Source: Oscillospiraceae bacterium
GTDB lineage: Bacteria > Bacillota > Clostridia > Oscillospirales > Ruminococcaceae
Length of the DNA: 64,000 nucleotides
Direction: 5' to 3'
Assembly (NCBI GenBank): GCA_016281125.1
Contig: JAEEIA010000040.1
Span: 26,784 to 90,783, forward strand
In this document: one piece after another, positions 25,131 to 34,455 of the stretch
How positions within the stretch are numbered: position 1 is the first letter of the stretch
Layout: each line of letters begins with the position of its first letter
Program-made: the position numbers and the translations under genes
Notes under the pieces: generated by a model
Told to the model about the DNA's origin: nothing
The model's input: only the letters and a program-made list of their open reading frames with translations
Database searches by the model: none

Positions 25131-26198
25131 TCACCCCACAAGGCCGGAGCGTTCGATGCCTTCTGTGAAATGCTTTTGCAGGCAGGCATAGAGAATCAGC
25201 AGCGGGGTAATCGAAATCAGGCAGCCTGCCTCCAGCCAGACAATTTTCTCCCGGATGCTGACATTGGCATTCGCATTGTTGAAGATTGCCAGATTCAGCG
25301 TCGCATCCAGATTTTTCAGCACCATGGAAATCGTCTTGCGGTTTGAGAAGAACGATCCCGCCACATAATAATCATTCCAGTACCAGACAATCGAAAACAG
25401 GAACACCGTCAGCACGGAGGAGCCTGCATTCGGAATCATCACCCTGAGGAACGTCCGGAACGGCCCGCAGCCGTCCAGATAGGCGGCATCCTCCAGCTCC
25501 TTCGGCAGTCCGCGGAAGAACTGCCGGAAAATGAAGATCATCAGTCCCGCGCGGATGCCGTTGGCCGTCATTGCGGGCAGGTACATCACCAGCGGATTGT
25601 CGATCAGATTGACCGTGCCGAACAGAAAATACCGGAACGTCACATACAGCGGAATCGAAATGATCTGCGTCGGGACGAGAATCATCAGAATGACGATGCC
25701 GAACAGCAGCTCCCGCCCTTTGAACCGGAACCGCGCAAAGCCGTACCCGGTGACGGCGCAGGACGCAACCTGACACAGGGAGCAGCCGATATTCAGCAGC
25801 AGCGTGTTCAGCAGCGGGTTATTGCTGCTTTTCGTCAGCCCCATGGCGCGGACGGTATCCTTCATGACGGAAAGCGTCGGGTGCCGCGGGATCCAGATGA
25901 TCGTCGGGTCACTCATGTCGCCGCTGTCGCGGAAGCCGTAGCTGATCATGAACAGCAGCGGCGTCAGGATCACGAAGCCCAGCCCGAACAGAATCAGAAA
26001 ACGGAACACCGGCCAGCATTTCTCCGCGAGCTGCTTGCGGCGCATTGCAGCGATTTCCGCCTTGTTCATGTGCTGCATCCGGATATGCACGGCCTCCTTT
26101 TTTGTCAGACCGCGGCCGATTTCATGCGGCTCGTGTGTATCCGGGATTGCAGAGGCGGGAATGCGGGCTTCGGCCGTCTGTGCCTGCGTTTGCTCCAT
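25131..26198 (-). CDS. carbohydrate ABC transporter permease (MalG/CUT1-like)
   Basis: 355 residues. A ~65-residue cytoplasmic N-terminal extension precedes six membrane helices. The permease-ATPase coupling loop reads ELEDAAYLDGCGPFRTFLRV, the EAA motif of binding-protein-dependent importers. ATG follows AAAGGAGGTGCGGAT. It pairs with the permease gene just upstream (14 bases apart). No ATPase gene is present in this locus, so a shared MsmK/UgpC-type ATPase elsewhere is expected. Confidence 0.9.
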   Translation of the reverse strand: MEQTQAQTAEARIPASAIPDTHEPHEIGRGLTKKEAVHIRMQHMNKAEIAAMRRKQLAEKCWPVFRFLILFGLGFVILTPLLFMISYGFRDSGDMSDPTIIWIPRHPTLSVMKDTVRAMGLTKSSNNPLLNTLLLNIGCSLCQVASCAVTGYGFARFRFKGRELLFGIVILMILVPTQIISIPLYVTFRYFLFGTVNLIDNPLVMYLPAMTANGIRAGLMIFIFRQFFRGLPKELEDAAYLDGCGPFRTFLRVMIPNAGSSVLTVFLFSIVWYWNDYYVAGSFFSNRKTISMVLKNLDATLNLAIFNNANANVSIREKIVWLEAGCLISITPLLILYACLQKHFTEGIERSGLVG

Positions 26199-26212
26199 AT
26201 CCGCACCTCCTT

Positions 26213-27136
26213 TTACTCGACCTCGTAGAACACGTACTTGTTGATGATAACCGTGATGATGCCGACGGCGGCCATCACGATGAGAAAATAACTCCAGGAC
26301 ATCGCCGCGGCATAGGCATATGACATATCCTTCTGCTGGATTGTCAGCACGCGCAGCATGACGGCGTTGTCGGTTTTGGTAAACGAATCAATGACTGTAT
26401 AAATGAAATTTGCAAGGATCATCGGGCTGACATAGGGCAGCGTGATTTTCCAGAAATACTCCCACGCGGTCGCGCCCTCCATGGACGCGGCCTCCTTGGC
26501 GGACGGCGGGATATTCTGGAGCGCCGCAAGGAAAATCAGAATCTGGATGCCGGAGCTCCAGACCAGCCCGAAGATATTGGTTGTGACCGTGTTGATGACG
26601 GTGCTGAGGGATTCGCTGATATCCATGACGCCTAAAAACACCAGCAGCTTGTCCACCATATCGGTTTCAAAAAGCGTGGAAAACTGCGCGCCGCTGTCGG
26701 CACCGGTCACAGCGATATTGCCGCTGATGATGTTGTAAACCGGCCCCGTTGCAATGATGACCGGGAGAAAGAAAATCGCGCGGGCAAAGCCTCTGCCCTT
26801 GAATTTCTGATTCAGGATCACAGCGATGAACAGCGAAAAAATGAGAATCATCGGTGTGGTCAGGGCAGTATCGCGCAGCACGGAGGCCAGCGCCTGCCGG
26901 AATTCGCGGTCGGCGGTGAAGGCATTTTTGAAGTTGCCGAGCCACTGCCAGTCCGAGAGCGGCAGCCAGATCTTCTGCATGCCGCCGCTGTCCGGCTTTA
27001 ATCTGCGGTTATCCATAAAGCAGTAGCAGAGCGACTCTGCCAGCGGTTTCAGGAACCACAGCACCGTTCCGATCAGCCAGACCGAGATGAAGCCGTAGCC
27101 GTACAGCGATTTTCTGCGTTCATATGGGATTTTCAT
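26213..27136 (-). CDS. sugar ABC transporter permease (MalF/CUT1-like)
   Basis: 307 residues with six predicted membrane helices. The EAA coupling motif is at ~200 (PPSAKEAASMEGATAWEYFW). N-terminal RRKSLYGYGFISVWLIGTVL is typical of this permease group. The start overlaps the DUF5696-like gene's stop by 4 bases, tying the second permease pair to that secreted protein. Confidence 0.9.
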   Translation of the reverse strand: MKIPYERRKSLYGYGFISVWLIGTVLWFLKPLAESLCYCFMDNRRLKPDSGGMQKIWLPLSDWQWLGNFKNAFTADREFRQALASVLRDTALTTPMILIFSLFIAVILNQKFKGRGFARAIFFLPVIIATGPVYNIISGNIAVTGADSGAQFSTLFETDMVDKLLVFLGVMDISESLSTVINTVTTNIFGLVWSSGIQILIFLAALQNIPPSAKEAASMEGATAWEYFWKITLPYVSPMILANFIYTVIDSFTKTDNAVMLRVLTIQQKDMSYAYAAAMSWSYFLIVMAAVGIITVIINKYVFYEVE

Positions 27137-29484
27137 GATGCTGCCGCGGCTCCTTCCTTCACATAGTCTTTCAGGTACCGTGTCTGTCCGCCGCAGGTTA
27201 CGGCGCCTGTATCCAGATCGACGACGGTTTCCGTTCCGTTTGCGTACCGCGTTGTGAAGCGGCTGCCGTCCTCGCGGAAGCTGATGATATACGAATCACT
27301 GACCGCAGAGAGCGTATCCTTCGCAAAGCGGTAATACTGTGCAGCCTGTTCTGTCCAGTCAGCAGCGTATGCGTAGTAAAAAACATCAAAATCGGTATCC
27401 TTGAGCAGCTCCGTTTCCGCAGCGAGCATGTCAAACCGCAGATCGCTGCCGGTGGCCACAGCCCGCAGAACCGTATCCCTGATATCTGCGCTGCCGTTGA
27501 CGGATTCGGTTGTATACGGCAGTACCCCGTGCAGAACGGTCTGATACAGCGGGATGTCCCCGTCGAAAATGTTGAATCCGCTGGAACAGAGCGGCAGGTC
27601 GGTGACCGCGTCCGTATAGGGCAGCACATAGGCATTCGGATGCTCCGAAAGCACCTTGCCGAGCGTGCGCTGCATCTGCGAGAGCTGCTTCGTCACGGTC
27701 TGCATCGCAGTATCGCGGGCGGTGTAGCTCTGCCTGCCGTAGTCGCCGTACAGCGACGAAGCGAGTTCCCCGATGCCGATGCCCGGCAGTCCGGCCGCTT
27801 CACAGCTGCCGCACAGCTTTCCGAGCAGCTTCGGGAATGCAGCCGGGGAAAGCAGGGACATCGTTTTTTTCTTGCCGTAGGGCACGCCGTATGCGCGCTC
27901 GTAATCCACAATGCGCGCAAATGCGCCGGAAACACGCACGGCGGTATCGGTCAGCGCCCAGTATCCGTTTCCGGAATAAAACGCCGTGTTACTGCAAACG
28001 GGATACCATTCCGCACCCGCTGCGTCGAGCGAAGCGGTCAGCTGTCTGAACGCCTTTTGCCCGCCGAGTACGGCTGAGGGCTTTGCCTTGCAGTCTGCCT
28101 TGCCGCTGATTCCGGCGTCCGTCCAGCGGTTCAGCGACACCTGAAGCCGATCGGCGCCCGCATCCTGCAAATCCCGGACGATCTGCTCCATATCTGAATA
28201 GGATGTCACGGCGGTTTTCATGAACACCGGAAATCCCAGCACATTGCGCTGCTTCATGCAGCCGCCGTAGAGATCAACGTGCAGCCTGGAATCATCCGGC
28301 TTTGCCTTGACCTGCACATGCTGATCCTCCAGCAGATACTGCCGGTATCTGGCCGCAAGATCGGCAAAGTCAAGCTCCTGGCTTCGGTCGACGTTGATGC
28401 TGTCCGAAGCCGTCAGCGGATAATACCGCACGGCAATGCTGCGCGGCGCCATATTCTTTTCGTAAACGTCAAGCGGCTGCATCTGGTCGCCGCCGAGATA
28501 AAACTGGTCGCTGCTGCGGAGAATAAATTTGAAATAGCAGCGGTTGTATTCGGTGTTGGACTGTCCCTTGCCGCTGACATCCGCGCAGAGCTGACAGTTT
28601 CCCTCGCCCTCGGATGCGACCGCGAGCAGTGCGTTTTCGCCCTTGCAGATGCCGTACATCGGGAGCGACACGCCCTTGACGACCGCGCCCTTTGTCTTGG
28701 GAACGGCCGTGCGGTCAGCGCCGTAGATCATCTGGCAGTACGGCGATGCCGCATTTTTGCCGTTGTTGAACTGAATGACCGCACCGGAGCCGTCCGGAAT
28801 GACGAAGCAGCCCTCCTCGGTGCTGTCCGCCGCGCCGAAGCCGTTCAGTACGGCGAGCGCCTGTGCAAGCTGCGGCTCCTCGTCGTCGGGGCCGTGCTTT
28901 TCCGTGATTTCCGAGGTATCGGTGCGCACCTCCAGGTAATCGTCCCGGAGCTGATAGCTGACCGGCACCTTGATGCCGCACTTGCGGAAAAAGTAGGTGA
29001 TTCTGACGCCGTCCGGCAGCAGCTCCTGCGTAATGACCGTTTTCAGCGGATCTCCGGACGGGAATTCGTTTTTGGAGCGCTTGCTGAGCAGCGCATCCGT
29101 CAGCACCAGGCAGGACGCCAGCTTGCTGCGGATTGCAGGCGTCGCAATGCGGTCGCAGCGCGCGTTGACCGGCGACGACCACCAGACATAGCCGTTGGTC
29201 TTGTTGACCAGCGCAAACAGATCCTCCGGCTTTTCATCGGCATCCTCATCGAGCAGCTCCGTATCCCATACCCAGAGTGCAAGCCGGTCATTTTCTGCGG
29301 CAATGCGCATCTTTGCAAAGACCTCGTCCTCCGTTCGCGGAGGGAGCTCCGGTTCCTCTGTTTCCGCAGCGCTTTCAGCGGCGGCGGAATCCGCATTCTC
29401 CTCCGCATAGGCGGAAAGCCCGGTAAACGGCAGAAGCATCACGGCAGAAAAAAGCAGCGCAAGTAATCGTTTCATGTTCGGCAT
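27133..29484 (-). CDS. DUF5696-like large secreted protein
   Basis: 783 residues from ATG 29484, chosen because AAAGGAGGTGTTGTG precedes it; the track start at 29568 has no RBS. Signal peptide MKRLLALLFSAVMLLPFTG, then a Glu/Ala-rich linker. The mature protein has LFALVNKTNGYVWWSSPV near residue 85, an extended beta-rich half and a second half that looks like a TIM-barrel glycosidase-type fold (DLQDAGADRLQVSLNRWTDA). Proteins of this kind commonly sit beside carbohydrate ABC permeases in Clostridia and Paenibacillus. No enzymatic activity is known to me; family assignment is from memory. Confidence 0.7.
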   Translation of the reverse strand: MPNMKRLLALLFSAVMLLPFTGLSAYAEENADSAAAESAAETEEPELPPRTEDEVFAKMRIAAENDRLALWVWDTELLDEDADEKPEDLFALVNKTNGYVWWSSPVNARCDRIATPAIRSKLASCLVLTDALLSKRSKNEFPSGDPLKTVITQELLPDGVRITYFFRKCGIKVPVSYQLRDDYLEVRTDTSEITEKHGPDDEEPQLAQALAVLNGFGAADSTEEGCFVIPDGSGAVIQFNNGKNAASPYCQMIYGADRTAVPKTKGAVVKGVSLPMYGICKGENALLAVASEGEGNCQLCADVSGKGQSNTEYNRCYFKFILRSSDQFYLGGDQMQPLDVYEKNMAPRSIAVRYYPLTASDSINVDRSQELDFADLAARYRQYLLEDQHVQVKAKPDDSRLHVDLYGGCMKQRNVLGFPVFMKTAVTSYSDMEQIVRDLQDAGADRLQVSLNRWTDAGISGKADCKAKPSAVLGGQKAFRQLTASLDAAGAEWYPVCSNTAFYSGNGYWALTDTAVRVSGAFARIVDYERAYGVPYGKKKTMSLLSPAAFPKLLGKLCGSCEAAGLPGIGIGELASSLYGDYGRQSYTARDTAMQTVTKQLSQMQRTLGKVLSEHPNAYVLPYTDAVTDLPLCSSGFNIFDGDIPLYQTVLHGVLPYTTESVNGSADIRDTVLRAVATGSDLRFDMLAAETELLKDTDFDVFYYAYAADWTEQAAQYYRFAKDTLSAVSDSYIISFREDGSRFTTRYANGTETVVDLDTGAVTCGGQTRYLKDYVKEGAAAAS

Positions 29485-29634
29485 CACAACACCTCCTTTT
29501 CCAATGTACTCCCGGTTCACGCAGCAGTACGCCGCTGTTTGCGGCTTCTGAAAGGTCATCGCTCTCAACGGTTTGCGTTTTTGGAAAGACTCTTTTCAGA
29601 ATTGTGTTGCTGTGAAAAAAAGAATTCATGTATC

Positions 29635-30192
29635 CTAATATTTCCACAATTCAATCTCATACGGAAGCATATCTTTGTAATCAAACTTCACAATGAAAAA
29701 GAAATACGGAGCGTCAGTGTTTGGAAATTCAATCGAAAAACTGTCTGCGGCGTATTTCGGATGATGTTTGCCGCGGCGGTATTGTTTCCATTTCAGAATT
29801 CTCCACTTGTCCGAGATTTTGATATCACCAAATTTGATCCCGTTTACCTCATAGATTTCCTGAGAAAATATTTTATCCAGATTCGCAGCAAGTGTTTCAT
29901 TTCCATTCTGATCTAAATGAATGAACCAGTCATACGCCTTTTCGATGCATTCTTCTATATGCGCCAGCACATCCAGCATTCGCCTGACGGTTTCCTCCGG
30001 AATCACATTGTCTGATCCTTTATATTCAATCTCGATCTCACCGGCTTCCGAATCAATCAATGCATACCCTTCGTCGCTGTAGAAACGGAATTCTGAAAAT
30101 TCTCTGTTTTCCAGTAAGAATATGACATCATCGAGAGTATAATCGTCTACATCCTGAAAAACGACTTTTCCTGAACAGAATGATTTCGGCAC
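29635..30192 (-). CDS. hypothetical protein in an AT-rich island
   Basis: 185 residues with a GTG start at 30192, eight bases after GAGGAG; the track's GTG at 30201 sits inside that RBS. No signal peptide or membrane segment. Acidic and aromatic-rich (EFSEFRFYSDEGYALID, PYFFFIVKFDYKDMLPYEIE). The base composition is visibly more AT-rich than every neighbour. That and its size resemble immunity-type or other mobile accessory proteins, but I cannot name a family. It interrupts an otherwise coherent transport locus. Confidence 0.7.
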   Translation of the reverse strand: MPKSFCSGKVVFQDVDDYTLDDVIFLLENREFSEFRFYSDEGYALIDSEAGEIEIEYKGSDNVIPEETVRRMLDVLAHIEECIEKAYDWFIHLDQNGNETLAANLDKIFSQEIYEVNGIKFGDIKISDKWRILKWKQYRRGKHHPKYAADSFSIEFPNTDAPYFFFIVKFDYKDMLPYEIELWKY

Positions 30193-30374
30193 AACACTCA
30201 CTCCTCACAAATTCTGATTTATCACAGCAATACAGCTCCGAAAAGGGACTTTCTGAAAGCGCAAACCATTGGGCGCAGTAACCTTTCAGAAGCCGCGGAC
30301 AGCGGCGTGTATTATGATTTTCGGGAGAGTATCGCTAACCGCCCCCGGAGGGAAATGCCGGCGCGGGCTCCGCG

Positions 30375-31004
30375 CTATACACGGATGCGATACAGAATTT
30401 CTGTGTACAGCGTATAGAAAAAGACATAGACCTTCTGGAACAGGCTGAGGAGCAGCACCGCCAGAAACAGAATCACAAGCATGGCAAAGAGCGTCAGCAG
30501 AACTGCCATGACCGTCTTGGTGACGGTATACTGATGCACCGCCTTGACTGCGGAGAACAGCAGCAGCCCCGACCAGATCAGCCCGATATAATAGACCGCG
30601 GCAAAGAAAACCATTTCCTCCCGCACAAGAATATGCGAGAGAATCACGTTGATGAACGTGGAGATAATGTACGGGATCAGCGCGTAGGAGCTGTAAATGC
30701 AGATGTTCTTCATCGTGCCCTCGCCGTCCAGCAGGGTACAGACCGCCCAGTTCCCGACAACCCACGCGAGAAAATATACGACCGAGCGCATCAGATACGG
30801 CACGACCGAAAACAGCGCGTCCGGCAGCGGGCGGAACTGGAACCCGCACCAGCGGTCGTTGGCAATCAGCGAGAAAAACAGCGCCGCAATGATGATGACC
30901 GTATATTTCAGCGTGCCGCCCTTTTTCCAGCGGAGATCCTCAAAGCCCTCAAACGGGTGCAGCACGGTATGCCGGACCCACTGCGGCTGTGTCAGATCCA
31001 TCAT
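30375..31004 (-). CDS. Yip1-family-like membrane protein
   Basis: 209 residues, five membrane segments: KYTVIIIAALFFSLIA, MRSVVYFLAWVVGNWAVC, ICIYSSYALIPYIISTF, FAAVYYIGLIWSGLLLF and VLLTLFAMLVILFLAVLL. The spacing and the SYALIPYI motif fit bacterial Yip1-domain proteins. Its ATG overlaps the NHL/TPR gene stop by 4 bases. Similar genes accompany carbohydrate ABC loci in related bacteria; molecular role unknown. Confidence 0.8.
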   Translation of the reverse strand: MMDLTQPQWVRHTVLHPFEGFEDLRWKKGGTLKYTVIIIAALFFSLIANDRWCGFQFRPLPDALFSVVPYLMRSVVYFLAWVVGNWAVCTLLDGEGTMKNICIYSSYALIPYIISTFINVILSHILVREEMVFFAAVYYIGLIWSGLLLFSAVKAVHQYTVTKTVMAVLLTLFAMLVILFLAVLLLSLFQKVYVFFYTLYTEILYRIRV

Positions 31005-32521
31005 GCCGCCGCACCTCCCTTTTGCCTGTTATGCTTTTTCTTCCGGTATTGCTTCAGGACGATCCATGCCGCAAGCAGCAGAACGCATCCGGCCAGAATC
31101 CCGTTCAGATGCGCCCGCAGCCACTCCGAACGGTAGCGCCCGAATGCACGGTTATAGACCCACGAGGCATCTGCGCGCTTGGCGTATTTCATTGCGTCGC
31201 GGTAGCGCCCCATATTGTAATATGCGCTGGAAATGCCCAGGCAGGCTCTGCGGTAATTGCCGTCCTGCCGCAGCACCGTCTGCCACGGTTCGAGCGCCTC
31301 CTCGTAGTAGCCCCGGTTGTAGAGGTCGGTCGCGGTATGGACGGTCTGCCCGAAATCCGTCTGCGTAAAGACCGTGACCGCACCCTTTCCGGCATCGAGC
31401 ACGCAGATTTCCTCACAGCCTGCGCCTTTTGTTTCCACGGCGGTGACATTGCCGCCGGAGGAGAATGTGCCGAGCTGATCGCCGGTGCCGCCCAGAATAA
31501 ACAGCAGATTTGCCTCCTTGTCATACTGGAACACGCGGCCGGTTGTCTGGTCAAGGCAGTTGATCGAGCCGTCCTCGCCGATGTCGAGATCGACGATCCG
31601 GGTTTTGTAGGTCGTGCCGGAATACCACGCGGAGAACAGGTCGCCCCACTTGTGGTCGGACAGATATCCGAACAGGTTATAGCCCTCCGGATTGACCTTT
31701 TTCACGATGTCGGTGTCCGACGCGCCGGAGGAGGTCGAGGTGTAGATAAATCCCTTCTCGCTGTCAATGTCGAAATTGTCGAATGCGGTCGGCGCAGCGC
31801 GGTTGCTGTGCCGCCGCCCCTCGTCGGAGGCAATGAGATTCCAGAAATGATCTGCAATGACCTTTGCCGTTCTTGCGACGGCGTTTGCACCGTAATAGCC
31901 GATGAATTCGCCCTCTGCGCTGAACATCGCGGCGCCCTTGGTCGTGTTGCTCAGCACAATGTAAATATTGCCCGCGCTGTCGCAGAGAATCTTCTGCGGC
32001 AGGAAGGTCAGATCCCTGTCGTAAACCGGGGAATCCGGCTTGGTGATCTCCATGCACACGGTGCCGTCCGGCTCGCAGATCAGCGCGCGGTTGTTTTCCG
32101 TGTCGGCAATGTACATGCGCCCCGTATCCGGCGACACAAACACGCCCCTCGGATTCTTGAGCCTTGTGCGGGTTCCGTCGGGCAGGGTGAAGCTGTCGTA
32201 AATTTGCAGCACTGCTGTCAGATCGCCGTCCGTTTTCACGATGCGGCTGTTTCCGGTGTCTGCAATGTAGAAGCAGTCATCTGCACTGCGGAACAGATCC
32301 TGCGGACTGCTGAACGCGCCCGTGCCGAGGTCGGTGCCGCTGACCGAACGCTCTGCCACATATCCGGCATGCGAGGGCACCGCCTCGCCCAGCCGGTTGT
32401 AGTTGTAGACGTCATACGGCTCGTCCGCAGATGCCGTCAGCGTCAGCACGGAAGCGGCTGCCGCAAGGGAACAGAGAACCGCTGCGCACTGTCTGCGCAG
32501 AAAACTGATATGCTGTTTCAT
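31001..32521 (-). CDS. secreted NHL beta-propeller protein with TPR-like segment and C-terminal anchor
   Basis: 506 residues. Signal peptide (AAVLCSLAAAASVLTLTASA). Residues ~50-360 contain NHL-type repeats such as DCFYIADTGNSRIVKTDGD and MYIADTENNRALICEPDG, predicting a six-bladed propeller. Residues ~385-450 form a TPR-like pair of helices (YNRGYYEEALEPWQTVL and YNMGRYRDAMKYAKRA). A membrane segment (AGCVLLLAAWIVL) and a Lys/Arg tail end the protein. The propeller is therefore outside, anchored at its C-terminus, and may bind or hand over glycans. Confidence 0.85.
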   Translation of the reverse strand: MKQHISFLRRQCAAVLCSLAAAASVLTLTASADEPYDVYNYNRLGEAVPSHAGYVAERSVSGTDLGTGAFSSPQDLFRSADDCFYIADTGNSRIVKTDGDLTAVLQIYDSFTLPDGTRTRLKNPRGVFVSPDTGRMYIADTENNRALICEPDGTVCMEITKPDSPVYDRDLTFLPQKILCDSAGNIYIVLSNTTKGAAMFSAEGEFIGYYGANAVARTAKVIADHFWNLIASDEGRRHSNRAAPTAFDNFDIDSEKGFIYTSTSSGASDTDIVKKVNPEGYNLFGYLSDHKWGDLFSAWYSGTTYKTRIVDLDIGEDGSINCLDQTTGRVFQYDKEANLLFILGGTGDQLGTFSSGGNVTAVETKGAGCEEICVLDAGKGAVTVFTQTDFGQTVHTATDLYNRGYYEEALEPWQTVLRQDGNYRRACLGISSAYYNMGRYRDAMKYAKRADASWVYNRAFGRYRSEWLRAHLNGILAGCVLLLAAWIVLKQYRKKKHNRQKGGAAA

Positions 32522-32577
32522 GCCTGACCGCTTCCTCCTTTCAGGGTTGTTGGTTTCTCAGCGGTTTCTTCCGCCGC

Positions 32578-33468
32578 TCAGTCCTTGATGCCGGAATGTG
32601 CCATGGTTTCCATGACCTGACTCTGTGCGATGATGAAGAACAGCACGGGCGGGACGAACAGAATCACTGCCGCCGCCATGGTCACGCCTTGCCGGGAGAT
32701 GCCCGCGGAGGCCGCCTGCTGAATCACGGTCGGGAGTGTTTTCAGCGATTCGTCATAGATCACGCTGCCGCCCGTGATGTTCCACGCGCCCTGAAATGCG
32801 AAGATTGCCATGGTCATGAGCGCGGGCTTCTGGTTCGGGATCACGATGCGCCAGCAGATTGTGAACAGGCCTGCGCCGTCCACCTTTGCCGCCTCGATCA
32901 TTGCATCGGGGACGGAGGCCATGGACTGCCGCATCAGATACAGCCCCATTGCGGATGCAACCGCCGGGAAAATCAGCGCAGACATCGTATTGATCATGTG
33001 CAGCTTCGCCATGACGATATACTGCATCAGATAGATGACATTGCTGTTGTAAAGCAGCGCGAGCACAATGATCGCATTGATGATCTTATTGCCCGGGAAA
33101 TCGACCTTCGCCAGACAGAATGCCGCCATGGATGCAAACACGCACTGCAACACCGTCACCGCAAGCGTTACGAACACACTGTTGAACACGTAGCGGGAAA
33201 ACGGCACCCACATCTGTCCGAGCACGCGGTAGGTGTCCTTGAAATTGTCGAGCGTCGGGTTCAGCGTGTACCACTTCGGCGGGAACATGAACATCTCATT
33301 GACCGGCTTGACCGCATTGACGAGCATCAGCCAGATCGGCAGCACCATGAACACGCCGAGAATCAGCAGCAGCAGAAAAATCATGACCGTTCCGGCATGC
33401 TTTCTGCCTGCACGCCGGTTGGAGGCTTTCAGCCTGACGGGCCTTTTGCCGGTTTTGGATTCAGACAT
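32578..33468 (-). CDS. carbohydrate ABC transporter permease (MalG-like), first pair
   Basis: 296 residues, six helices, EAA motif at ~195 (PDAMIEAAKVDGAGLFTICW). N-terminal basic stretch (RPVRLKASNRRAGRKH) is cytoplasmic. It follows the partner permease by 12 bases. Together with the solute-binding protein upstream it forms a standard CUT1-type importer that lacks its own ATPase. Confidence 0.9.
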   Translation of the reverse strand: MSESKTGKRPVRLKASNRRAGRKHAGTVMIFLLLLILGVFMVLPIWLMLVNAVKPVNEMFMFPPKWYTLNPTLDNFKDTYRVLGQMWVPFSRYVFNSVFVTLAVTVLQCVFASMAAFCLAKVDFPGNKIINAIIVLALLYNSNVIYLMQYIVMAKLHMINTMSALIFPAVASAMGLYLMRQSMASVPDAMIEAAKVDGAGLFTICWRIVIPNQKPALMTMAIFAFQGAWNITGGSVIYDESLKTLPTVIQQAASAGISRQGVTMAAAVILFVPPVLFFIIAQSQVMETMAHSGIKD

Positions 33469-33480
33469 TGTCCCGCCTCC

Positions 33481-34434
33481 TTATTCCATATATTTGCCGA
33501 GTACGCGGCTGATCAGCTTGTTTGCCGCATACATCGCAATGAACAGAATCATGCAGATTGCAGATGCATAACCCATTTCAAAGCGCACCCAGCCGTAGTC
33601 ATAGGCATGTGTCATGATCGTATGTGCGGCGTAATCCGTGCTCGGGAATCCGACCAGGTTCCGTGCGACGATGTCTGCGGTAAAGGCGGAAACAATCTGC
33701 ATGACCGCCGCAAACATCAGCGAGGGCCCCATGCCGGGAATCGTGATGTAAATGAGCTCCTGCCACCGGTTTTTGATGCCCTCAACCGCGCCGGCCTCAT
33801 ACAGTGCCGGGTCGATGTTCTGGAAGCCTGCGCGCATGGCGAGGAATCCGGCGCCCATGCTGACCCAGAGCTGCACGATGATGACGACCGCGAGAATGTA
33901 CCGTGAATCGGTGAGCCACTGGATTGCGGAGGTCGTGATGCCGAGATTCATCAGCGCGGAATTGGCGATGCCGTAGCTGTCGCCGGAGAAAATCAGCTGC
34001 CAGACCGCATACACGCCGGAGGCCATGGACGGCGCATAGAAAATCAGCGTAAAGATGACCTTCAGCGTCCGGTTCATCTCGTTGATGAGCCACGCGAGCA
34101 GAAAGCTCAGGAAATAGCTCAGCGGGCCGGTAAAGACCGCAAAAATCAGCGTCACGCGGATGGATTTGATGAACACGCTGTCGTTCAGAAACAGATTGTA
34201 GAAATTGCTCAGCCCGACCCATTTGGGCGGGAACGTCGCCATGTCGAAATCGGTCAGGCCGACCGGCAGCGACATGATGACGGGGATGACGGTGAATAAC
34301 GTGAACAGCAGCATGAACGGGAGCATCATCAGGTAGGCCTCGCGGTTCTGCCGGATGCGCCGCAGGAGCTGCTGACGCTGTTCCTTTTTGGTTTTTCTGC
34401 CGGTCTGATCCGGCTGCTTTTCAGGCTGCGGCAA
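33481..34434 (-). CDS. sugar ABC transporter permease (MalF-like), first pair
   Basis: 317 residues, probably with a TTG start at 34434, eight bases after AGGAGG. The track's GTG at 34443 directly abuts that RBS and is unlikely. Six helices follow a basic N-terminus. The coupling motif is DPALYEAGAVEGIKNRWQEL at ~220. Lies 21 bases after the solute-binding protein gene. Confidence 0.88.
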   Translation of the reverse strand: MPQPEKQPDQTGRKTKKEQRQQLLRRIRQNREAYLMMLPFMLLFTLFTVIPVIMSLPVGLTDFDMATFPPKWVGLSNFYNLFLNDSVFIKSIRVTLIFAVFTGPLSYFLSFLLAWLINEMNRTLKVIFTLIFYAPSMASGVYAVWQLIFSGDSYGIANSALMNLGITTSAIQWLTDSRYILAVVIIVQLWVSMGAGFLAMRAGFQNIDPALYEAGAVEGIKNRWQELIYITIPGMGPSLMFAAVMQIVSAFTADIVARNLVGFPSTDYAAHTIMTHAYDYGWVRFEMGYASAICMILFIAMYAANKLISRVLGKYME

Positions 34435-34455
34435 TCCGTACACCTCCTGTGCCGT

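Noticed and set aside
28279-29466. 395-residue plus-strand ORF
   Set aside because: Shadow of the DUF5696-like gene, with no RBS or family features.
32596-33906. 436-residue His-rich plus-strand ORF
   Set aside because: Composition typical of reading opposite two GC-rich permease genes.
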